From UBA3478 sp049596955 (GTDB lineage: Bacteria > Bacteroidota > Bacteroidia > Flavobacteriales > Flavobacteriaceae): a stretch of DNA of 64,000 bases. The stretch spans positions 186,001-250,000 of the forward strand of contig JBMYMD010000001.1 in assembly GCA_049596955.1 (NCBI GenBank), in the 5' to 3' direction. The notes under the pieces were generated by a model. It was not told the DNA's origin, did no database searches, and saw only the letters and a list, made by a program, of their open reading frames with translations. This document shows, in pieces, positions 36,836-44,320 of the stretch (its first letter is position 1; every line of letters begins with the position of its first letter). Both the position numbers and the translations under genes were made by a program.

Positions 36836-38128
36836 CTAGTCCAAATCGACAATATTTCCATCTTTCATGACAAAAATTGGAGATTGTAATATTTTGACCT
36901 CTTTTTCGGGGTTTTTTGCCACTGCAACAAGGTCAGCACTGTATCCTGCTTCGAGACGACCTAAGGTGTCATCCACTCCAAGAAGTGAAGCGTTCACCAC
37001 AGTTGCGATATGTAGAGCTTCATTAACAGGCATTCCGGCTTCGTGCATATAGAAAAACTCTCTCGCGTTTTCACCGTGTTTAAACACTCCAGCATCCGAA
37101 CCAAAGGCGATAGGCACACCTCTTTTGTACGCCTTGGCGAAGGTAGCTTGTACTTTTTCGCCTCCAATTTCTTTTGCTTTGGCAGCTACCATTGGTGGAT
37201 AATAACCTGGAATTTCAGCATTGATAGATACCTGTTTACCCGCTGTAATTGTAGGAACTAAATAGGCGTTTTTTTCGATCATAAGGTCCATGGTGTTTTC
37301 ACTCATCAAGGTTCCGTGCTCAATGGTTTTTATACCCGCTCTAACCGCACGTTGCATTCCTTCATCGCCGTGTGCGTGTGCCGCAGTCAACATTCCATAA
37401 TCTGCTGCTGTTTCAACAATAGTTCTGATTTCTTCTTCAGTGAATTGTGCGTTTTTACCATTCTTTGTGGTCGAAGTAACGCCCCCAGTAGCCGCTATCT
37501 TAATCACATTGGCACCGTTTTTATAGCGCTGTCGAACTGCCTTACGCGCCTCATCAGCTGAATTCACAACACCGAGTTCTGGACCTGGATTTCCCATCAA
37601 GGCTGCACTATAACCAGATGTAGGGTCTAAGTGTCCACCTGTTGAACTTATACCTCGTCCAGTAGTAAAAATTCGAGGACCTTCTACATAACCTCTTTCG
37701 ATAGCTTTTTTTAAGGCGATATTTGCTCCTGAACCCCCTAAGTCTCTTACGGTTGTGAAACCGGCTTGCAGTGTTCTCTTGGCGTAAACCGTTGCTCTAA
37801 GTGCCACGTCTTCAGGATTCAAAACAAAGCGCTCAACCTGCCTTGAAGGTGATGACTCTCCTTCAATATGTACGTGCATATCAATAAAACCTGGCATCAC
37901 ATAGGCTTTGGTTAGGTCGATGACGCTGTCTTTTTTTCCAGCCTTTACAAAGCCTGATTGAACTGTGATAATTTTATCGTTTTCAATAATAACAGTTTGC
38001 TCCGTATTCCACATTTTTGAGGCTGAGTCAAAAAGAAATCCGCAATGCACGTAGATTTGCTGTGCGCTGCATAAAGAAACTGAAAGCAGCGTACAAAAAA
38101 GCAGCGATATTGTTCGAATAATATTCAT
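36836..38128 (-). CDS. Secreted amidohydrolase (imidazolonepropionase-like / Xaa-Pro dipeptidase group)
   Basis: A 430-residue metal-dependent hydrolase with a signal peptide (MNIIRTISLLFCTLLSVSLCSAQ). Metal-site motifs: GFIDMHVHIEGES near 75-87, a lysine in GANVIKIAATGGV near 205, HAHGDEGM near 249, IEHGTLMSE near 269, and GSDAGVFKHGEN near 340. Relatives hydrolyse Xaa-Pro dipeptides or cyclic amides in the periplasm; substrate is not readable. The start lies 10 bp after galE and continues the aminotransferase-galE run, although its function looks unrelated to sugar biosynthesis. Confidence 0.85.
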   Translation of the reverse strand: MNIIRTISLLFCTLLSVSLCSAQQIYVHCGFLFDSASKMWNTEQTVIIENDKIITVQSGFVKAGKKDSVIDLTKAYVMPGFIDMHVHIEGESSPSRQVERFVLNPEDVALRATVYAKRTLQAGFTTVRDLGGSGANIALKKAIERGYVEGPRIFTTGRGISSTGGHLDPTSGYSAALMGNPGPELGVVNSADEARKAVRQRYKNGANVIKIAATGGVTSTTKNGKNAQFTEEEIRTIVETAADYGMLTAAHAHGDEGMQRAVRAGIKTIEHGTLMSENTMDLMIEKNAYLVPTITAGKQVSINAEIPGYYPPMVAAKAKEIGGEKVQATFAKAYKRGVPIAFGSDAGVFKHGENAREFFYMHEAGMPVNEALHIATVVNASLLGVDDTLGRLEAGYSADLVAVAKNPEKEVKILQSPIFVMKDGNIVDLD

Positions 38129-38138
38129 AAATCGTTGT

Positions 38139-39155
38139 TTATTTTTTAATTTTTTTCTCCCACTGCAAAGCGGTCAGTAAGGCTTCATCTAAGGAAGTCT
38201 CGCTCGACCAGTCCAGTTCTTCATTCGCCTTTTTCGTATCTGCAAAAGCTTTGACTACATCGCCTTCACGTCTTGAAGCGATTCTATAGGGAAGTTTTTG
38301 TTCAGAAATACGTTCAAAGCTACGAATCACCTCTAACACCGAACTACCTTTGCCTGTTCCTAGGTTAAAAACTTCATAATTGGTACTAGCTTTTTGATTC
38401 ATTAAGCGCTCTAATGCTTTAACATGCGCCTTAGCTAGATCTACCACGTAAATATAGTCTCTGATACACGTGCCATCTTCGGTCGGATAATCATCACCAA
38501 AAACCGAGAGTTCACTGCGTAACCCTACTGCGGTTTGAGTGATAAAGGGAACGAGATTTTGTGGTACACCCAAGGGTAATTCACCGATTAAAGCGGAAGG
38601 GTGGGCTCCTATAGGATTGAAATATCTCAAAGATATGGCGTTGAGATTCGGATGTGCTTTACAGGAATCTTTGATGATTTCTTCACCGATTTGTTTGGTG
38701 TTACCATAGGGCGAAAGGGCAGGCTTAATCTCAGCATCTTCGGTAATCGGAACTTGATCTGCCTCGCCGTAAACCGTACAAGAAGAACTGAAAATAAAAT
38801 TGACCTTTCCTAAAGGAATTAATTCTTTCAAGAGATACACTAAACCAGATAGGTTATTTTCGTAATACAAGAGCGGATTTTCTACGCTCTCTCCTACAGC
38901 CTTGGATGCCGCAAAATGTATGACGCCCTGGATATCGTAATGCTTGGCAAAAAAATCAGCAACGGACTTTTGGTTTTTGAGGTCAATTTTTTCCAACTGA
39001 ACCTCCTTGGCAGTGATTTGTTTAATACCGTCTAGGACTTTTTCGTCAGAATTACTGAGATTGTCAATAATGACTACTTCATAATTTTTTTCAAGGAGTT
39101 CAACCACCGTGTGAGAACCTATAAAGCCGAGTCCCCCTGTGACTAAAATTTTCAT
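38139..39155 (-). CDS. galE: UDP-glucose 4-epimerase
   Basis: A 338-residue short-chain dehydrogenase-fold epimerase interconverting UDP-glucose and UDP-galactose (or the GlcNAc/GalNAc forms). NAD-binding GGLGFIGSH is at 7-15, FAASKAVGES near 81-90, the serine in FSSSCTVYG near 122-130, and the catalytic YxxxK pair is Y150 and K154. Substrate region motifs SLRYFNPIGAHPS and GTCIRDYIYVVDLA agree with GalE proper. It starts 9 bp after the aminotransferase stop, suggesting a shared role in surface polysaccharide precursors. Confidence 0.94.
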   Translation of the reverse strand: MKILVTGGLGFIGSHTVVELLEKNYEVVIIDNLSNSDEKVLDGIKQITAKEVQLEKIDLKNQKSVADFFAKHYDIQGVIHFAASKAVGESVENPLLYYENNLSGLVYLLKELIPLGKVNFIFSSSCTVYGEADQVPITEDAEIKPALSPYGNTKQIGEEIIKDSCKAHPNLNAISLRYFNPIGAHPSALIGELPLGVPQNLVPFITQTAVGLRSELSVFGDDYPTEDGTCIRDYIYVVDLAKAHVKALERLMNQKASTNYEVFNLGTGKGSSVLEVIRSFERISEQKLPYRIASRREGDVVKAFADTKKANEELDWSSETSLDEALLTALQWEKKIKK

Positions 39156-39164
39156 TGTTGTTAT

Positions 39165-40322
39165 TTAGGTTTGGTTTACATAATCCAACACCGTTTTGGC
39201 GATGAATTCGATTTGGTCGTCTTCTAATTCTGAATGCATTGGTAAAGAGATAACCTCTTTGACCAATTGATTGGTTACACTAAAATCTTCCTCTTTATAT
39301 CTAGGATCGGCATAGGCTTTTTGCAGGTGTAAAGGTATAGGATAATAAATACCAAAAGGAATTTGCATGGCTTTTAAGTGTTCTGCAAGTCCATCTCTTT
39401 TGCCGTCTTTGACGCGAAGTGTGTATTGATGAAACACGTGACACGCACATTGCTCACATATTCCTTCACAATCACTTACCGTAAGTGGCGTAATGAGGTA
39501 AGGACAGTTTTGAAAATAGCTGTTGTACTGAATAGCTGCTTGTCTTCTCTTGGCATTATAGCTATCTAAATGAGGGAGTTTTGCAGCCAAAACTGCCGCT
39601 TGTAACGAATCAAGTCTTGAATTCACGCCTACCACATCGTGATGGTAGCGCTCGTACATTCCGTGATTGACAATTCCTCTTAAGGTATGCGCCAATTCAT
39701 CATTGTTGGTCATCAAAGCTCCACCATCTCCGTAGGCACCCAGATTTTTCGATGGAAAAAATGAGGTTGCAGAAATATCCCCAATAGTTCCAGCCTTGTG
39801 TTTTTTATGATTGGCATCGATATAATGTGTCCCTATTCCTTGGGCATTATCTTCGATGACATACAGATTGTGTTTTTTTGCCAGTGCATTGATTTCATCC
39901 ATGGGTGCACTTTGTCCGAATAAATGAACAGGGACTATGGCCTTGGTTTTTGGTGTAATTGCTTTTTCTATCGATTTGACATCTATAACAAAAGTTCTTG
40001 AATCGACATCTACTAAAACTGGAGTGAGTCCCAGTAAGGCAATGACCTCAACAGTTGCGGCGAACGTGAAATCAGCAGTGATCACCTCATCACCGGGTTG
40101 TAATCCGAGACCCATCATCGCAATTTGAAGGGCATCGGTTCCGTTAGCACAAGGAATCACGTGTTTAACACCCATATAAGCCTCAAGGTCTGCCTGAAAT
40201 TTGTTCACCTGCGGACCATTTATAAAAGAAGCTTCTTTGAGTATTTGTTCAAAAGAAGATAAAATCTCATTTTTAATGGGTTGAAGTTGACTCACCAGGT
40301 CAACCATTTGTATCTTTTTCAT
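39165..40322 (-). CDS. DegT/DnrJ/EryC1/StrS-family sugar aminotransferase
   Basis: A 385-residue PLP enzyme that aminates nucleotide-linked keto-sugars for surface glycans. The PLP lysine is K192 in FFPSKNLGAYGDGG. Other motifs are CANGTDALQIAM near 58-69, PVHLFGQ near 131-137, IEDNAQGIGTHY near 156-167 and FHQYTLRVKDG near 297-307. An uncommon cluster of four cysteines (C285, C289, C292, C294) lies just before the FHQY motif. galE follows at 9 bp. It is divergent from the KDO transferase gene across a 71-bp gap. Confidence 0.92.
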   Translation of the reverse strand: MKKIQMVDLVSQLQPIKNEILSSFEQILKEASFINGPQVNKFQADLEAYMGVKHVIPCANGTDALQIAMMGLGLQPGDEVITADFTFAATVEVIALLGLTPVLVDVDSRTFVIDVKSIEKAITPKTKAIVPVHLFGQSAPMDEINALAKKHNLYVIEDNAQGIGTHYIDANHKKHKAGTIGDISATSFFPSKNLGAYGDGGALMTNNDELAHTLRGIVNHGMYERYHHDVVGVNSRLDSLQAAVLAAKLPHLDSYNAKRRQAAIQYNSYFQNCPYLITPLTVSDCEGICEQCACHVFHQYTLRVKDGKRDGLAEHLKAMQIPFGIYYPIPLHLQKAYADPRYKEEDFSVTNQLVKEVISLPMHSELEDDQIEFIAKTVLDYVNQT

Positions 40323-40338
40323 CCGGATTTAATTACGT

Positions 40339-40346
40339 CAAAGGTA
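40339..40346 (-). promoter_or_regulatory. -7 element for the aminotransferase-galE operon
   Basis: On the minus strand TACCTTTG matches TAnnTTTG and lies 16 bp before the aminotransferase ATG. No clear -33 TTTG is visible at the right distance. Confidence 0.4.
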
Positions 40347-40357
40347 GTAATTCGCGA

Positions 40358-40386
40358 TTTGAATTTTTAATATTGTCTAATATTTG
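40358..40386 (+). promoter_or_regulatory. Promoter for the KDO transferase gene
   Basis: TTTG at 40358-40361 and AATATTTG at 40379-40386, 17 bases apart, match -33/-7 with one mismatch. The ATG at 40394 follows 7 bases later, so the transcript would be nearly leaderless. The -7 element overlaps the alternative TTG at 40373. Confidence 0.45.
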
Positions 40387-40393
40387 CACCTCA

Positions 40394-41626
40394 ATGTCAT
40401 ACGTTTATAATTTCCTTATTGAAACGGTCCAATTTTTTGGTGGATTTTCAAGTCTCATGTCTGAGAAAATGAGACTTTTTTACAAGGGAAGAAAAGGCGT
40501 ACTTGAATCCATGGATGAGTGGAATCCAGGCAAAAAGGTCATTTGGATGCACGTGGCATCTTTGGGTGAATACGAACAGGGACAACCACTGCTCGAAGAG
40601 CTCAAATCGCATTTTAGTGACTACGCCATATTATTGAGCTTTTTCTCGCCATCGGGCTATGAAATTAAAAAAAATAATACCCTGGCAGATAAAACAATTT
40701 ATTTGCCTTTGGACACTAAGGGCAATGCCAGGCGATTTCTAAAAAGTCAAGACTTTGCGATGGCTATTTTCGTCAAGTACGAGCTTTGGCCGAATTTCAT
40801 GTTTGCACTTAAAACACAAAAAATACCAGCACTACTCATTTCAGCTCGATTTTATCAAAAGCACATTCTTTTTAAGCCACAAGGATACCTTTTGCGCAAG
40901 GCTATAGGTTGTTTCGATACTATTTTTACCCAAGACGAAAACTCTCAGAAGCAACTTAAGGACTTTTTACCGCATCTAAATGCCGTCCAAAGTTCAGATA
41001 CCCGATATGATCGTGTGGTAGAAATTGCCTCTAAACGAAAAGAATTGCAGTGGGCTCAAAGCTTTGCTCAAGACGAGTTCACCATGGTTGTCGGAAGTTC
41101 TTGGCCTGAAGAAGAAGAACTCCTTCTCGCCCTTTTGGGAAGCACAAAACTGAAACTCATTATTGCGCCTCACGAAGTAAACCCTAAAAATGTCAATCGC
41201 ATCACAGCACTTTTTGAAGCCTTTAAGGTGCAATGCCTTTCAAATTACAAAGCAAATGAAGAGACCCGAGTACTTGTTGTAGATGAAATAGGTCTACTTA
41301 GCAGCCTATATTTTTATGGAAACTGCGCCTTTATAGGGGGTGGATTTAAAACGGGGCTACACAATACACTTGAGGCAGCCGTTTACGCAAAACCAATACT
41401 TATTGGCCCTAATTACAGTGCTTTTCCAGAAGTTGTCGATTTAGTTCAAAATGGCGGAGTACAAATTGTGAATAACGCTAAAGAACTCGAAAAGAGCATT
41501 CAGAAATGGATGAGCAATGCCAAAACAACTGATTATCTAGGTGCAAAAAATAGCGCGCGCATTCAAGCCAAAAAAGGTGCTACATTGCAAATTCTTGAAA
41601 AAATAAAAAACACACTAGACCACTAA
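40394..41626 (+). CDS. waaA: 3-deoxy-D-manno-octulosonic acid (KDO) transferase
   Basis: A 410-residue inner-membrane-associated GT30 glycosyltransferase that adds KDO to lipid A. The start is the ATG at 40394 (MSYVYNFLIE); a TTG at 40373 lies upstream of the -7 element. The N-terminal hydrophobic/basic segment is followed by VIWMHVASLGEYEQGQPLLEEL, with the likely catalytic glutamate in GEYEQ. The C-terminal domain has VVGSSWPEEEELLL, APHEVNP, FIGGGFKTGLHNTLEAAVYAKP and the final helices. It shows the organism makes lipopolysaccharide. The sugar porter follows 13 bp downstream. Confidence 0.95.
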   Translation: MSYVYNFLIETVQFFGGFSSLMSEKMRLFYKGRKGVLESMDEWNPGKKVIWMHVASLGEYEQGQPLLEELKSHFSDYAILLSFFSPSGYEIKKNNTLADKTIYLPLDTKGNARRFLKSQDFAMAIFVKYELWPNFMFALKTQKIPALLISARFYQKHILFKPQGYLLRKAIGCFDTIFTQDENSQKQLKDFLPHLNAVQSSDTRYDRVVEIASKRKELQWAQSFAQDEFTMVVGSSWPEEEELLLALLGSTKLKLIIAPHEVNPKNVNRITALFEAFKVQCLSNYKANEETRVLVVDEIGLLSSLYFYGNCAFIGGGFKTGLHNTLEAAVYAKPILIGPNYSAFPEVVDLVQNGGVQIVNNAKELEKSIQKWMSNAKTTDYLGAKNSARIQAKKGATLQILEKIKNTLDH

Positions 41627-41639
41627 CAAACTAACCCAA

Positions 41640-42974
41640 ATGAACAGAATATTTAATATCGCGCTTACCGCAGCCTTAGCTGGATTTTTATTCGGCTTTG
41701 ACACTGTTGTGATCAGCGGCGCCAATTTGCCGATTAAAGCACTTTGGAATACTACTCCTTTGTTTCACGGATTTTTTATCATGTCTATGGCCCTATGGGG
41801 AACCGTCCTTGGAAGTATTTTTGGAGGAATTCCCTGCGATCGTTTCGGTAGAAAAAACACCCTGATTGGAATTGGTATACTGTATACCCTGTCAGCCATT
41901 GGATCAGCCATGGCCACTAATCCTATTTTATTCTCTGCATTTCGCTTTATTGGAGGTGTTGGCGTGGGTATTTCATCAGTTGCCGCGCCCATTTACATTT
42001 CTGAAATTACATCGGCTCAAAACAGAGGTAAACTCGGAGCGCTTTATCAATTCAATATTGTTTTTGGAATTCTAATCGCCTTTCTGTCGAACTACCTTTT
42101 AAAAGGCTTTCAAGGAAGCGAAGATTGGAGATGGATGTTAGGGGTAGAAGCCCTACCGGCAATAATCTATACCCTTTTGGCACTAAAATTACCTCAGTCT
42201 CCTCGTTGGCTTATCAGCAAGCACAACAAGGTTGAAGGGGCACGAACTATTCTGGGTAAACTCTATGATCAACAAGCTGTTGATTCAGCCATTGCAGCTA
42301 TTCAAGAAGAGAAGGAGGTTTCTGCTAATAAAAAGACCAAGTTGTTCTCATCTGCCTATAAAAAACCTTTGTTTTTAGCTTTTGTGATTGCCTTTTTCAA
42401 TCAACTCTCTGGAATCAATTTCGTGTTGTACTACGCTCCTGAAATTCTTCAAAAAGCAGGTTTAGCCAGTTCTGAATCCTTATTTAGTTCTATATCGATA
42501 GGATTAGTCAATCTCGTATTTACCTATGTAGGTGTTCGGTTAATCGATCGATTAGGGCGAAGAGCATTACTCAAAATTGGTTCGTGGGGCTATATTGTTT
42601 CGCTAGGTATGGTGGCCTATGCCTTTTACGCCTCTTTATCTGCTGGATTTTTGATCAGCTTTATCTTGCTCTTTATCGCCTCTCATGCAATGGGTCAAGG
42701 GGCGGTTATCTGGGTTTTTATCTCTGAAATATTTCCCAATAAAATCAGGTCTTATGGGCAATCATGGGGTGCTAGTACGCACTGGGTATTTGCTGCTATA
42801 ATAACCCTAATCACTCCCGTTTTTCTAGACGAAGAAAGTGGAATTTTTGGACAAAATCCATGGCCTATTTTCGCCTTTTTCATGATAGTGATGTGCGTTC
42901 AGCTTTTCTGGGTAATCAAAGTTATGCCTGAAACAAAAGGTATAAGCCTTGAAGAACTTGAAAAACAAATGTAA
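41640..42974 (+). CDS. MFS sugar porter (sugar:proton symporter)
   Basis: A 444-residue twelve-helix transporter with all signatures of the sugar porter family: FLFGFDTVVISGA in helix 1, DRFGRKNTLIG in loop 2-3, the PQSPRWLISKHNKVEGA motif after helix 6, QLSGINFVLYYAPEI in helix 7, IDRLGRRALL in loop 8-9, and PETKGISLEELEKQM at the C-terminus. The helix-7 QLS-GIN residues bind hexose or pentose in XylE and GLUT proteins. The exact sugar is not readable. It is 13 bp after waaA and ends flush with the convergent cupin gene. Confidence 0.94.
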   Translation: MNRIFNIALTAALAGFLFGFDTVVISGANLPIKALWNTTPLFHGFFIMSMALWGTVLGSIFGGIPCDRFGRKNTLIGIGILYTLSAIGSAMATNPILFSAFRFIGGVGVGISSVAAPIYISEITSAQNRGKLGALYQFNIVFGILIAFLSNYLLKGFQGSEDWRWMLGVEALPAIIYTLLALKLPQSPRWLISKHNKVEGARTILGKLYDQQAVDSAIAAIQEEKEVSANKKTKLFSSAYKKPLFLAFVIAFFNQLSGINFVLYYAPEILQKAGLASSESLFSSISIGLVNLVFTYVGVRLIDRLGRRALLKIGSWGYIVSLGMVAYAFYASLSAGFLISFILLFIASHAMGQGAVIWVFISEIFPNKIRSYGQSWGASTHWVFAAIITLITPVFLDEESGIFGQNPWPIFAFFMIVMCVQLFWVIKVMPETKGISLEELEKQM

Positions 42975-43367
42975 TTATTGCAGTATGGTTATCGGACTGT
43001 CTTTATCCTTGAGGTAGAAGACTACAATTTCGATATCCTCCTCACCTACATTAATACCTCTGTGCCATTGCTCATTTAATTCAACTAGAGATTCTCCGGC
43101 TTTCATCAGTAGGGTTTCCCCTTTTTGAGTCTCTACCTTGAGCTCACCTTTTAAGAGATAACCTACATTGAAATAAGGATGTTGGTGCCAAGCTAAGGTA
43201 TCCTTTGCAGGGATTTTGATTTTCAAAACCAATACAGAGGGGTCATCTGGAATTTTGTATGAGGTTCCGTTCCAGGCCTTAGTAGTTTCTAAAACAGTCT
43301 CTGCTTTGGCCTGTGCAAACAGACTAGAGCAAATGCCGAAACAAAGTATAATAAGAAGGTTTTTCAT
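42975..43367 (-). CDS. Secreted cupin-domain protein
   Basis: A 130-residue protein with a signal peptide (MKNLLIILCFGICSSLFAQ) and a single small beta-barrel. Cupin motif 1 is AWHQHPYFNVGYLLKGELKVE, with two histidines and the expected glutamate position. Motif 2 is LNEQWHRGINVG, giving the third histidine of a metal site. Function is not predictable; it may bind a metal or small ligand in the periplasm. It overlaps the metF stop by one base (ATGA), so it is translationally coupled to the methionine operon without an obvious reason. Confidence 0.82.
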   Translation of the reverse strand: MKNLLIILCFGICSSLFAQAKAETVLETTKAWNGTSYKIPDDPSVLVLKIKIPAKDTLAWHQHPYFNVGYLLKGELKVETQKGETLLMKAGESLVELNEQWHRGINVGEEDIEIVVFYLKDKDSPITILQ

Positions 43368-44320
43368 CAGAATATGGCTTTAGCTATTTTATGGATGTTC
43401 TCGCTTCGACTCATGGTGTAGTAATGTAAAACAGGAACTCCAGCTTCAATAAGCTCTTGGCTTTGTGCAATGCACCATTCAATACCGACTTCTTTAACTT
43501 GTGCATTTGAAGAACAGGATTCTACAGCTTGAATCAAATCTTGAGGAAGGTCGACATGAAATCGGTGTGGCAGCAATGACAATTGTTTGATGGTCGAAAT
43601 CGGTTTTAATCCTGGAATGATGGGACAGTTGATTCCCTCTTCTCTGCAGCGCTTAACGAATTCGAAATACTTTTGGTTGTCAAAGAACATTTGGGTGATG
43701 ATGTAATCTGCTCCTGCCTGTACTTTCTGTTTTAAAAAAGCGACGTCTTTTTCAAGGCTGGGCGCCTCCATGTGCTTTTCTGGATATCCTCCTACTCCAA
43801 TACAAAAATCTGTAGTGTGTGAATGCTGCAATTCTTCATCGAGATAATGACCTTTATTGAGCCCGTTTATTTGCGCTACGAGTTCACTGGCATAAGAATG
43901 CCCTTGTTTTTCTGGTTTAAAATACACCTCAGTTGGCACGGCGTCTCCACGCAAGGCCACCACATTATTGATCCCTAAAAAATCCAAATCGATCAAAAAG
44001 TTTTCTGTGTCTTCTTTGGTGAATCCACCACAAAGAACGTGAGGCACCATATCGATAGCGTATTTGGATTGAAGGGCAGCACAAATCCCCAAGGTACCCG
44101 GTCGTTTGCGAACCACTCTTTTTTCTAATAGACCACCGGCTTTTTCGACATATTGGTATTCTTCTCTGTGGTAGGTCACATCTATAAATGGAGGGTTGAA
44201 TTCCAACAAATTTTCAACGGTGTGGTAGATTGCGTTGATATCCTGCCCTTTTAAGGGTGGAAGTATTTCAAATGAAAACAAGCATTGCTCTGCTTGTGCT
44301 ATGTGTTCTGTTACTTTCAT
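43367..44320 (-). CDS. metF: 5,10-methylenetetrahydrofolate reductase
   Basis: A 317-residue FAD enzyme making 5-methyl-tetrahydrofolate for methionine synthase. Family motifs: FSFEILPPLKG near 15-25 with the catalytic glutamate, FIDVTYHREE near 46-55, HVLCGGFTKED near 92-102, NNVVALRGDAV near 119-129, IGVGGYPEKH near 175-184 and ITQMFFDNQKYFEFV near 208-222. The start follows the metH C-terminal gene stop directly (44321), and the end overlaps the cupin start by one base. It belongs to the SAM-riboswitch operon. Confidence 0.96.
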   Translation of the reverse strand: MKVTEHIAQAEQCLFSFEILPPLKGQDINAIYHTVENLLEFNPPFIDVTYHREEYQYVEKAGGLLEKRVVRKRPGTLGICAALQSKYAIDMVPHVLCGGFTKEDTENFLIDLDFLGINNVVALRGDAVPTEVYFKPEKQGHSYASELVAQINGLNKGHYLDEELQHSHTTDFCIGVGGYPEKHMEAPSLEKDVAFLKQKVQAGADYIITQMFFDNQKYFEFVKRCREEGINCPIIPGLKPISTIKQLSLLPHRFHVDLPQDLIQAVESCSSNAQVKEVGIEWCIAQSQELIEAGVPVLHYYTMSRSENIHKIAKAIF

